DNA from: an uncultured Bacteroidota bacterium
GTDB lineage: Bacteria > Bacteroidota > Bacteroidia > Bacteroidales > VadinHA17
Length of the DNA: 64,000 bases
Direction: 5' to 3'
Assembly (NCBI GenBank): GCA_903824785.1
Contig: CAIJYD010000093.1
Coordinates: forward strand, 1-64,000
The position numbers and the translations under genes are program-made. A model generated the notes under the pieces. The model did not search any database. It was given only the letters and a program-made list of their open reading frames with translations, and was not told where the DNA came from. Within the stretch, counting starts at the first letter, position 1; each line of letters begins with the position of its first letter. This document shows, piece after piece, positions 9,062 to 16,801 of the stretch.

Positions 9062-10153
9062 TTATTTTAAAGAATATCCAAGTTTATTCATTCCTGATAA
9101 CAAACCCGGGTAAACTTTCATGGCATTTTTGTAGTAGATCTTTTCAAGTACATCTTCCGGAAGGTTAAGCCCTTTGGTAGGTGAATCTCCAAAGAATCCT
9201 CCCCCCACAGTATCTGATGTCTCAAGAATGCGGAAAGAGCGGGCATAACGGTCTGCCAGACTGGAGATTTCAGACTCTTTTACTTTTCCGATATCTGTCC
9301 CGAATAAAATCCTGTCGGAATATTCAATGAATAAACTTCTCAGGTTTTCGTAGCTGACAAGATGATAATACTGGTCAGTTGCTGCCAGATCGACATAGAA
9401 ATTTGGATAGGTCTTAAACATATACCGGAGAAAATCAATCTGGGCGTCCTGGCAAACGAGCCACGATCCATGTGCTGCAATAATAACAAGTTTGGGATGT
9501 CTCTGCAGAACCCTTTCAAGGCCGATTATCATTCTCCAGAATTCAACTGGGTCAGCACACCATGCTCCTCTGTTTCCGAAGGGTCCGTTCGGATCAGCAA
9601 TATGTATTGATGTTCCGGGCATTCCAGCTTTCTCCATTGCAGCGAATACCGGTTCATTTGCGGGATCATCGAGATACTTTATTCCATCTTCTCCTTCCTG
9701 AAGTCTCCTTTGATACGGGGCAAACCACATCTTGTATCCGACATATCCTTTTTTAAGCAGACCGGCAATATCCCCGGGTTTTTATGTCAATCCCCTTTGA
9801 GGAACATAATCGCTGATGCAGGTCATTATCCTTCCTTTACTTACACTGGTAACTGTGTCTATCCCTTTGTCTCCGCCTAGACTCACCCACATCGATAGAT
9901 CAATTTTATTGTTTTTCAGCAATTGATCGTGAAGTGCGAGATAATTACTTATTGTGGAATAGTCAGGATTCGTAGGAAGGGAAGGATGGCTTTTGGTTGT
10001 TTTAGTTCCTGATCCCGGATAATAATTAATGTAATGAGGATGCGAATGGATATCTATCCTTGGAATATCAGGGTAGATGGTAGTATATTGTGCAACTCCT
10101 TTAAATGTCAGTAGTAAAAGGCCGGCAAGGAGAATAGCAGTTTTTTTTTTCAT
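9062..10153 (-). pseudogene. Amidohydrolase (PF04909-like) interrupted by one in-frame stop codon
   Basis: The frame starts at 10153 with a signal peptide (MKKKTAILLAGLLLLTFKGVAQ) and the metal-binding IDIHSHPH motif. It runs 123 codons to a TAA at 9782-9784. The same frame continues at once with KPGDIAGLLKKGYVGYK and 222 further residues from Met 9730 carrying the rest of the barrel (AAHGSW, LFGTDIG). Without the stop it would be a normal-length ~362-residue amidohydrolase-2 protein. There is no frameshift, so one base change is enough. It may be a true nonsense mutation, a sequencing error or, less likely, readthrough. The downstream part alone would lack the HxH motif and the signal. Amidohydrolases of this family hydrolyse or decarboxylate lactones and acids. 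It follows a cupin gene in an apparent operon. Confidence 0.8.
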
Positions 10154-10197
10154 TATTATTCTTATTTATAATTATGTGGTGCATTTTTATAAGCTGT

Positions 10198-10539
10198 TTA
10201 ACCTTTGGTGATGAAGTCTTTCCGGAGAGGGGTAAAGCTGTCAACCAACCTTGCATTGCCGGAGACAGTCTGAATACAATGGAGTACCCCCGGAGGAATA
10301 GTGATTATGTCACCCTTTGAAAGGTTGTATTTCAATCCGCCTCTGAAGAATAACAGCTCCCCTTCTGCAATATATGTAATCTGTTCATGAGGATGGGAGT
10401 GAGGTTGTTCTGGCTCCTTCATGGGACCATCGGAATAATCGCATATAACTACCATCAGATTATCAAGATGGGCAATTTGTCTTTCAAAACCAGGAGATAT
10501 TTTTTCCCGGATTATTTTACTCTCTTTGTCAATTGGCAT
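10198..10539 (-). CDS. Small cupin-2 domain protein
   Basis: 113 residues forming a single cupin barrel. Motif 1 is HSHPHEQITYIAEGEL and motif 2 is GDIITIPPGVLHCIQ, so the usual three histidines and one glutamate for a metal ion are present. No signal peptide. Such proteins near lyase and dehydrogenase genes (for example KdgF-like) can convert unsaturated uronates from polysaccharide lyases into linear keto sugars; that role is an inference from the heparinase-like lyase gene immediately upstream. Its start is 83 nt after the lyase stop codon. Confidence 0.8.
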   Translation of the reverse strand: MPIDKESKIIREKISPGFERQIAHLDNLMVVICDYSDGPMKEPEQPHSHPHEQITYIAEGELLFFRGGLKYNLSKGDIITIPPGVLHCIQTVSGNARLVDSFTPLRKDFITKG

Positions 10540-10622
10540 AAAGTATATAATTAAAGGTTATTAAAAGTTGTTTATATTATTAATCCTTTTCAGTTCAGGT
10601 AAATCAGGAAAACATATTCCTG

Positions 10623-12587
10623 CTATCTGACGGGAGTAAAGGTTACTGTTTGTCCGCCTTGCAGTCCGGGATTATTAAACCTTAGGATGACGCGGGTTAC
10701 TCCATCTGGCCAGTAACGTCTCAAAGAAGGGTCGTTAACTTTAATATATTCTATTTCGGGAGTAACAATTTTTGGATTGTAGCTCATATTCATAGTGAAT
10801 CCGTTACCTGCAAACTTTAAGACCCCTGGTTTAACCTCTGATACTTTGCAGTAAGTAATCAGGTTTGAGGAGGTATTAGCCTTCGTAATCTCTTTCAGGT
10901 CATATTTATCGCTTATTATAAAGTTTTTACCCCTGTTTAATGTGTAACTCCTGATCCAGCTGTTTACCTTAGCCTCCTCAGTAAAAGCTCCTGCTATATC
11001 AGTAGAAAACATTGCCGATTTAGCATTTGCTGAGAAAGTTGAGTTTTTCGCTTTAAAACTTTCACCATCCTTCTGATCGGTACCGTTAATGACAGGCAGG
11101 TTATGATACCCTGATTGCATGGTCCATATTTCATAACGTTGGGGACTGAATGTCTTTGAGTTATATCCTTCGCGGCCCAGATCGATAAGGCATGGTTTCC
11201 CATCATAGTACAAAACGCAGGTGCCTACATCGTTATGGTTATGACTTTCGTTATTAAAACCACCTTTGGCTCCAAAGAAAAACCCCATGAAACTTCCTTC
11301 TTTGTCGCGTGCTCCTGCAACCTCTGTTTCAGGCAGCCAGAAATCCGAAACCAGCGCCTCTTTTTTGTCAGCATTTCTGATCTCTTCGAGTAGCCCGAGA
11401 TTCCTTATCTGATCGCAGATCTTGCCTCCAAAACTGCCATTGCCCCAATTGTTGAGCTTCGCAAGATAAGCCCCGAACTGTTGCATTTTCAAATCCTGAA
11501 TTGCTTTTCCATACCTGTAAACTGCTGAGGCATCTCCGCCGGTAGTGGCATCAGCATCGGCAAAATTCAGAAAGTAGGGTGCGTGAATATTAGCCTTATA
11601 AAAGTATTTGCCGATATTCTGAATAAGCGGATCCTGGAAAACATCAAACTTACCGTTTGTTGCATCTTTAAGTATTTCAAGACTTTCATATAACAGAGCC
11701 CCTGCAGCACCCCAGTAAGACGGACCCTCATCACACCCACCGTCATCGGAATAACCATTCAGGAATTTATCGAGGGAATTAATAATCTTCTGAACCTCAG
11801 CACTCTTTTTTGAAGGGTCGGATTCGAGAAGAAGGAAGCAGTTAAGCATATTGTAATTTACCCAGGGATTCCAGTTATTCGGACGGCCTCCCTGAAACCC
11901 CATATACCAGAAATCATCTCTTTCAAAATATGGAATAAGAGCCTTATTCATGATCTCCTGTTTCAACCGTTTGGAGATCAGCGGATGGATCCTGTCAAAT
12001 TCATCCTTGAATAAAAACCATGTCCAGGTGAGATCATTTGCAATTTCACCAACCCCAAGATCGACGCAGGGGTCATTAATATCAGGCAGTCCAGTTCCTG
12101 CTTTCTGTGCTCCCAGGTGTGCAGACCATCCCCACCATGTTTGCTCGCTGTAATACCAGACTGAGTTAACTATCTGATCCATAAACCGCCCTTTCCCCTC
12201 CACCAGCTCGCCCATTACAAGTGAGATCTGAGCATTGCTGCATGCTGCATATACTTCCTGTCGACGGTCTCCGGAACGGATAAACTCAAGATAATCAGTA
12301 GCTTTTACAACCGGCCAATTGTATTCGAGGTATTTTTCTGCTTTTTTGATATAGTCCTGTCTTATGTTTTCCGGAAGGGTTTGCCAGAATTGCCTGTTTT
12401 TGTAACCGGGCAGCTTGTTCCAGGAGTTGTTAGTGATCAGGACTTTTTCAAGATCAATAGATTGAGCTTTTTTTGCAAGGATGTTTCTTTCTTTACTGGC
12501 GAGTTCAGCATAAGCAAAACCGGAATAACTGAAAAAAACAAAAGCCAGAAGAGCTGAGAGTAATTTTTTTGAAAAAACGGCTTTCAT
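10623..12587 (-). CDS. Secreted heparinase II/III-like polysaccharide lyase
   Basis: 654 residues with an N-terminal Sec signal peptide (KKLLSALLAFVFFSYSGFAYA). An (alpha/alpha) barrel of roughly 350 residues contains GGRPNNWNPWVNYNML and GYSDDGGCDEGPSYW, both typical of the alginate-lyase/heparinase superfamily. The C-terminal beta domain starts near SHNHNDVGTCVLYYDGKPCLIDLG, the hallmark of heparinase II/III-like proteins. It should cleave an acidic (uronate-containing) polysaccharide by beta-elimination; whether that is a glycosaminoglycan, alginate or a rhamnogalacturonan-like glycan cannot be read here. It is 24 nt downstream of the zinc dehydrogenase gene and is followed by cupin and amidohydrolase genes, consistent with one transcript. 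Confidence 0.85.
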   Translation of the reverse strand: MKAVFSKKLLSALLAFVFFSYSGFAYAELASKERNILAKKAQSIDLEKVLITNNSWNKLPGYKNRQFWQTLPENIRQDYIKKAEKYLEYNWPVVKATDYLEFIRSGDRRQEVYAACSNAQISLVMGELVEGKGRFMDQIVNSVWYYSEQTWWGWSAHLGAQKAGTGLPDINDPCVDLGVGEIANDLTWTWFLFKDEFDRIHPLISKRLKQEIMNKALIPYFERDDFWYMGFQGGRPNNWNPWVNYNMLNCFLLLESDPSKKSAEVQKIINSLDKFLNGYSDDGGCDEGPSYWGAAGALLYESLEILKDATNGKFDVFQDPLIQNIGKYFYKANIHAPYFLNFADADATTGGDASAVYRYGKAIQDLKMQQFGAYLAKLNNWGNGSFGGKICDQIRNLGLLEEIRNADKKEALVSDFWLPETEVAGARDKEGSFMGFFFGAKGGFNNESHNHNDVGTCVLYYDGKPCLIDLGREGYNSKTFSPQRYEIWTMQSGYHNLPVINGTDQKDGESFKAKNSTFSANAKSAMFSTDIAGAFTEEAKVNSWIRSYTLNRGKNFIISDKYDLKEITKANTSSNLITYCKVSEVKPGVLKFAGNGFTMNMSYNPKIVTPEIEYIKVNDPSLRRYWPDGVTRVILRFNNPGLQGGQTVTFTPVR

Positions 12588-12611
12588 AATGTGTTTATTG
12601 GTTAGTAGTTT

Positions 12612-13646
12612 TTAAAAATCGATCATCGCTTTCATAACACCATCTTTGTAACCGGCAACCAGATCAAATGCTTCTTTTGTTTTGTTGAAAGGAAACCGGT
12701 GTGTAACCATTTTTTCAACATTTATCATTCTGGTTTTCATCATTTCAAGGGCAGGTTCAACACAATCGACCTGCCGGCGGATAAACTGCAGAGATATCTC
12801 CCTTCTTCTGGTTGTCTCAACATTCATCGACCAGCGGTCAAATTCCGGAATACCCACAACAACAAGCCGGCCACCCGGTTTCAGAAGATCAACAGCCTGG
12901 TCAAAGGCCTCCTGCTGTCCGCAACATTCAAAAACAATATCGAGCCCCGAAGGCTTTTCCCGAAGGATCTCCTCCGTAATATTTCCTTTAAGAGGATTAG
13001 CTGTAAAGTCTGCGCCATCTTTTAATGCTATTGCTAAACGTTCATCGATTTTGTCAGTAATATAAAATGAATCAGCTTCCTCAGCTTTTGCCGCGAGCAT
13101 TACACTCATCCCTATTGGCCCGAAACCAAGGATTCCTATCCTCTGACCTTTTACGCCACCCGACTTTTTAACCGCATAGATTCCAATTGCAAGTGGCTCT
13201 GAAATAGCTCCGTGGTCAGGGGTCAGGATGCCGGTCAGAGGGAAACAACTCCCTTCCGGCATGACAATATATTCCATGAGGCAGCCTTCAGCCTGCCCCG
13301 GGCAGCCCAGAAACCTCAGCTTCCGACAGGTGTGATGCCTGCCGCAAAGGCACTGATCACATTCCCCGCAAGGCATTGCAGGCTCAATGGCAATCACATC
13401 TCCGGGTTTAACTCTTTTAACTGCCGGCCCTGTTGAAACAACAATACCTGCTCCTTCGTGTCCTACCGTAAACGGGTATTCAACTTTCTGGGAACCTATT
13501 TTGCCCTGAGTATAATAATGAATATCCGATCCGCAGACGCCGACAACAGCCATTTTTATTTTAACATCATCTGGGTTAATCAGAGTTGGTTCAGGTATAT
13601 CTTTCATCTCCATCTGCCTGATTCCGGAGAGCATCATTGCTTTCAT
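12612..13646 (-). CDS. Zinc-dependent alcohol dehydrogenase, sorbitol/threonine dehydrogenase type
   Basis: 344 residues from the ATG at 13646 (MKAMMLSG); 28 further in-frame codons upstream to 13730 do not look like part of the family. Catalytic zinc residues are present in VCGSDIHYY and GHEGAG, and a structural-zinc lobe in CGECDQCLCGRHHTC. The Rossmann motif is GILGFGPIGMSV. The family oxidises polyols or sugar secondary alcohols with NAD(P). As the first gene of the lyase-cupin-amidohydrolase unit it may reduce or oxidise the released uronate derivative. A perfect TAnnTTTG box lies ~29-36 nt upstream of the start. Confidence 0.85.
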   Translation of the reverse strand: MKAMMLSGIRQMEMKDIPEPTLINPDDVKIKMAVVGVCGSDIHYYTQGKIGSQKVEYPFTVGHEGAGIVVSTGPAVKRVKPGDVIAIEPAMPCGECDQCLCGRHHTCRKLRFLGCPGQAEGCLMEYIVMPEGSCFPLTGILTPDHGAISEPLAIGIYAVKKSGGVKGQRIGILGFGPIGMSVMLAAKAEEADSFYITDKIDERLAIALKDGADFTANPLKGNITEEILREKPSGLDIVFECCGQQEAFDQAVDLLKPGGRLVVVGIPEFDRWSMNVETTRRREISLQFIRRQVDCVEPALEMMKTRMINVEKMVTHRFPFNKTKEAFDLVAGYKDGVMKAMIDF

Positions 13647-13674
13647 CTTTGCTGATCTTTTAAATTCATCTATA

Positions 13675-13682
13675 CAAATATA
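13675..13682 (-). promoter_or_regulatory. Candidate Bacteroidota -7 box for the dehydrogenase-lyase operon
   Basis: TATATTTG on the minus strand matches TAnnTTTG exactly and would give a ~22-nt leader before 13646. No good TTG -33 box is seen at the right distance, so support is partial. Confidence 0.4.
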
Positions 13683-13780
13683 ATGATTACCACCGGTCGG
13701 GATACCTGATTTTAAATTTTCCGGAAACAAAACCAGGTGTTACATTTATTTAGGGTATTTTTATTAATGAAAATCTTTTT

Positions 13781-13793
13781 ATTTTTACATTAA
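13781..13793 (+). promoter_or_regulatory. Shared 13-bp motif, copy 1
   Basis: ATTTTTACATTAA in the divergent region between the dehydrogenase operon and the isochorismatase-like gene. It differs by one base from two identical copies at 16774-16786 and 27400-27412. It may be an operator half or a promoter -7 region. Confidence 0.35.
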
Positions 13794-13827
13794 GGTTAGA
13801 TATAATCTGATCGGCTTTAAACCTGTA

Positions 13828-14373
13828 ATGATGAGGATAATTCAAGATGAGACGTTAGCGGTAGTAATTGATATTCAGGAAAAACTTCTGCCACATATCA
13901 GTAACTGGGAATTGGTATTGCAGAACTGTTTAAAACTGATAGAGGGGTTGCAGATTCTTTCTGTTCCAATATTAATTACTCAGCAATATTCAAGGGGACT
14001 CGGATCAACTGTTCCTTCTGTAATACAAAAGTTTCCTGAATTCAGCTATATTGAAAAGATCTCATTCAGTTGCTGGGATGAGCCAGTCTTTAAAGAGCAG
14101 GTTACCAGATCGGGCAAGCCTTACATCATCCTTTTCGGAATTGAGTCGCACGTTTGCGTGCTGCAGACCTGCCTTGATCTTCTCGCTGCCGGATTGAGAC
14201 CTGTTGTTGTTGAAGATTCTGTCTCTTCCCGTAAACCGGAAGATAAAAGGGTTGCAATTGAGCGGATGAAACAGGAAGGAGCAATTATTACCACTATGGA
14301 AAGCATACTGTTCGAACTGACACGTTGTGCGGGAAATGATATATTTAAAAAGATCTCCGGAATTGTAAAGTAA
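13828..14373 (+). CDS. Isochorismatase-family (cysteine) hydrolase
   Basis: 181 residues with the family's catalytic trio: Asp15 (VVIDIQEK), Lys77 (IEKISFS) and Cys110 (IESHVCVLQT). The cis-peptide GIESHVCV context and SVSSRKPEDK are typical of the nicotinamidase/YcaC-like branch rather than of true isochorismatases. It probably hydrolyses a small amide, but the substrate is unknown. No signal peptide. A PfkB kinase gene follows on the same strand after 105 nt; that gap shows no terminator, so the two may be cotranscribed. Confidence 0.85.
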   Translation: MMRIIQDETLAVVIDIQEKLLPHISNWELVLQNCLKLIEGLQILSVPILITQQYSRGLGSTVPSVIQKFPEFSYIEKISFSCWDEPVFKEQVTRSGKPYIILFGIESHVCVLQTCLDLLAAGLRPVVVEDSVSSRKPEDKRVAIERMKQEGAIITTMESILFELTRCAGNDIFKKISGIVK

Positions 14374-14478
14374 TCGCTGTTTCAGAAATACCTTTATTAT
14401 ATGGAGATTGATGAAGAAAACTTACCGGCACTAAGAGGGAAATATGTTTTAAAAACCTGAGACGGAAAGAAATTAATA

Positions 14479-15417
14479 ATGTTGAACGAGATGAGAAAAA
14501 TTTACGGAATAGGTGAAACAGTACTGGATATTATTTTTAAAGATGGCCAGCCACGGGCCGCAAAAGCAGGCGGATCCGTTCTTAACAGCGTTGTATCAAT
14601 GGGACGTATGGAATTGCCGGTCGCCTTTATAAGTGAATATGGGTGGGATGACGTTGGACAGTTAATCGATGATTTTCTGATAAACAACGGAGTAGAAACA
14701 ACCTCTGTTCACAGGTTTCATAAAGGAAGCACGGCTCTTGCGCTTGCTTTCCTCAATGAGAAAAATGATGCTCATTACTCTTTTTATAAAGATTTTCCCG
14801 GAAAACGTCTTGATATACAGTTTCCTGATATTAAGGCTGATGACATAATTCAGTGTGGTTCATTTTATGCAATATGGCCTGAGATAAGGGAGAAGTTCCG
14901 CAGTTTTATAGGAGGGGCCAGGGATAATGGAGCATTAATAATTTATGATCCGAATTTCAGAAAAACTCATCTCTCCGAACTGGATTCTCTCAAGCCGCTT
15001 ATAATTGAAAACATGGAGATGGCCAGCATTATACGTGGATCGGATGAAGATTTTGAGAACATTTTTGGAGTAAACAATGTTGATGAGGCCTGGGAAGTTG
15101 TAAGGAAATACTGCAATTGCCTGGTCTATACTGCAAATGTTGATGGCGTTTATGTCAGGACAACCACTTTTTCCGGGAAGTTTCCGGTAGAAAAAATTTC
15201 ACCGGTAAGCACAATAGGAGCAGGGGATAATTTCAATGCCGGAATGATTACCTCAATATATCGCCATAAAATTAAGAAGGAGGAGCTGGAAAAGAAGGGT
15301 GTAAAGGAGTGGTCTGAAATAATATCAACAGCTGTAGCATTTGCAACTCATGTGTGTATGAGTTATGAGAATTACATCTCACCTGAATTTGCTGAAGAAT
15401 TGAAGACCAAAAAATAA
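14479..15417 (+). CDS. PfkB-family carbohydrate kinase
   Basis: 312 residues. The N-terminal glycine-rich motif (GGSVLNSVVSMGRM) and the C-terminal ATP/catalytic motif (STIGAGDNFNAGM, with the catalytic Asp in GAGDNF) identify a PfkB (ribokinase/fructokinase) kinase. It phosphorylates a sugar or sugar acid with ATP in the cytoplasm. Start at 14479 (MLNEMRK); the ATG at 14491 is an alternative that begins right at the first strand. It is convergent with the large catabolic operon, and may supply its phosphorylated substrate, which is inference from position only. A terminator follows. Confidence 0.85.
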   Translation: MLNEMRKIYGIGETVLDIIFKDGQPRAAKAGGSVLNSVVSMGRMELPVAFISEYGWDDVGQLIDDFLINNGVETTSVHRFHKGSTALALAFLNEKNDAHYSFYKDFPGKRLDIQFPDIKADDIIQCGSFYAIWPEIREKFRSFIGGARDNGALIIYDPNFRKTHLSELDSLKPLIIENMEMASIIRGSDEDFENIFGVNNVDEAWEVVRKYCNCLVYTANVDGVYVRTTTFSGKFPVEKISPVSTIGAGDNFNAGMITSIYRHKIKKEELEKKGVKEWSEIISTAVAFATHVCMSYENYISPEFAEELKTKK

Positions 15418-15445
15418 AAACCGAAATTCTTCTGACATAAAGGGT

Positions 15446-15480
15446 GTCGCATCAGGTTGTAAAGATGCTGACAACTTTTT
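15446..15480 (+). terminator. Terminator after the PfkB kinase gene
   Basis: GTCGCATC pairs with GATGCTGAC (one bulged base) around a 10-nt loop and is followed by AACTTTTT. It lies between convergent genes. Confidence 0.6.
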
Positions 15481-15481
15481 A

Positions 15482-16744
15482 TCAGATTGGTTTGGCATTC
15501 AACAGAAGATATTTCTCTGCCTCAAGCGACCATATAAAATCATTTTTTGAAACAATATCGTGAAGCCCGGCATAAAACTTATCTGTTTTTCCAAGCTCTC
15601 CAAGCTTATACAGAGAGACTAAGGGCATGGATATGTTTGTGTAAATAAGCTTTTTCCCTCCTGGAATCTGTGGTAGGTTGAGCGTAGTCTCAATTACGGC
15701 ATCCAGTCCTCCGACATGTGTTATCATTATTGCAGGGTTTATTTTCCCCTGTCCCATAAGCCTTAATGATTCACGCATATCATCGGTATTACCTCCCGAT
15801 GTGCCAACAATATGAGTGAATGCATAGTGAACGTTATAGAAATTGAACTCAGCCTTAAACTCAGGGTTGGTTGGTCCGGCGAAGAAATTCAGGCAGCCGT
15901 CGAATCCCAGGATTGCATCGCCCTGTTCAATAACAGGTTTGACAGGTGCAAACACGAAAACGTCATCAAATCCTGTTCCGCCTGTAAGATCGCGCATGTA
16001 CTTAACCGGATCGTTCACTTTACCTGTGTTGAGATAGATCAGCTTTGTGCCGGTTTTTTCAGCTTGTTCAGGTGTGAAAATGCATGCAGCCCTGGCAAGC
16101 CTGATATCATCAATATCGGTCACAACCAGCAAACCGGGTTTTTGTTCCTGATGTAGCGCATAATCGATAGCTCCCAGCCCCATTGGGCCGACACCTGCCA
16201 GGATAGCCATTTTACCGCCTTTTCGGATTCCCATCTCATGATTGTATGTTCCGGGTGGAATATGGTAGCTGGCATGAAATGCTCCGACAATGCATGACAT
16301 TGGTTCAGAAAGAGATGCAGGAAAAAATGCCTCCCCGTCATAGGGAAGAAGGCAGTCGGCCTCCATAACAACGGATGGTATAATAACATCTGTTGCATCG
16401 CCACCTATGTAGCGATAGGAATATCCGGGAGCATATAGAGTACCCATGTGATTCATGGCAGGCTGTATCGAAAATTTCTGTCCGGCCTTGAATTTATGCT
16501 GCCATTTCTTTCCTACTTCTGTTATAATCCCTGCAAATTCGTGACCGATAATAGTCGGGTTGAGATGCACGTCGTCAGGAACACGTTTATGATTTGCACC
16601 CTGTAGCGCTGCTTTATGCGACGACATGCAGATACTGTCGGAGACAACGTGCGCCAAAATCTCATCATCTTTCAATTCCGGCAGTTCAAACTCTTCCAGT
16701 CTCAAATCATTCATTCCATATATTCTTACTGCCTTTGTCTTCAT
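15482..16744 (-). CDS. SorE-like (sorbose-1-phosphate reductase type) alcohol dehydrogenase
   Basis: 420 residues of the medium-chain dehydrogenase superfamily. GHEFAG and the Rossmann segment (AILAGVGPMGLGAIDYAL) are present, but the structural-zinc cysteine lobe is replaced by MNHMGTLYAPGYSYRYIGGDA, as in the SorE subgroup. Such enzymes interconvert a keto-sugar (phosphate) and a polyol (phosphate). It is the last gene of the minus-strand catabolic block and follows the aldolase-SDR fusion after 57 nt. One copy of a 13-bp motif shared with the regulator promoter sits in that gap. Confidence 0.8.
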   Translation of the reverse strand: MKTKAVRIYGMNDLRLEEFELPELKDDEILAHVVSDSICMSSHKAALQGANHKRVPDDVHLNPTIIGHEFAGIITEVGKKWQHKFKAGQKFSIQPAMNHMGTLYAPGYSYRYIGGDATDVIIPSVVMEADCLLPYDGEAFFPASLSEPMSCIVGAFHASYHIPPGTYNHEMGIRKGGKMAILAGVGPMGLGAIDYALHQEQKPGLLVVTDIDDIRLARAACIFTPEQAEKTGTKLIYLNTGKVNDPVKYMRDLTGGTGFDDVFVFAPVKPVIEQGDAILGFDGCLNFFAGPTNPEFKAEFNFYNVHYAFTHIVGTSGGNTDDMRESLRLMGQGKINPAIMITHVGGLDAVIETTLNLPQIPGGKKLIYTNISMPLVSLYKLGELGKTDKFYAGLHDIVSKNDFIWSLEAEKYLLLNAKPI

Positions 16745-16773
16745 GTTTTTAAATATTTCTGCAGATTATTGTA

Positions 16774-16786
16774 ATTTTTACGTTAA
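16774..16786. promoter_or_regulatory. Shared 13-bp motif, copy 2
   Basis: ATTTTTACGTTAA, identical to the copy at the GntR regulator promoter (27400-27412). It lies 30 nt upstream of the SorE-like gene, in the opposite orientation to that gene. The core TTWACGTWAA is nearly palindromic, so orientation may not matter. Confidence 0.35.
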
Positions 16787-16801
16787 TGGTCAGTGGTTTA
16801 C

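Noticed and set aside
1-15417. A canonical polysaccharide utilization locus
   Set aside because: Carbohydrate enzymes are present but there is no SusC/SusD pair, hybrid sensor or ECF sigma/anti-sigma gene.
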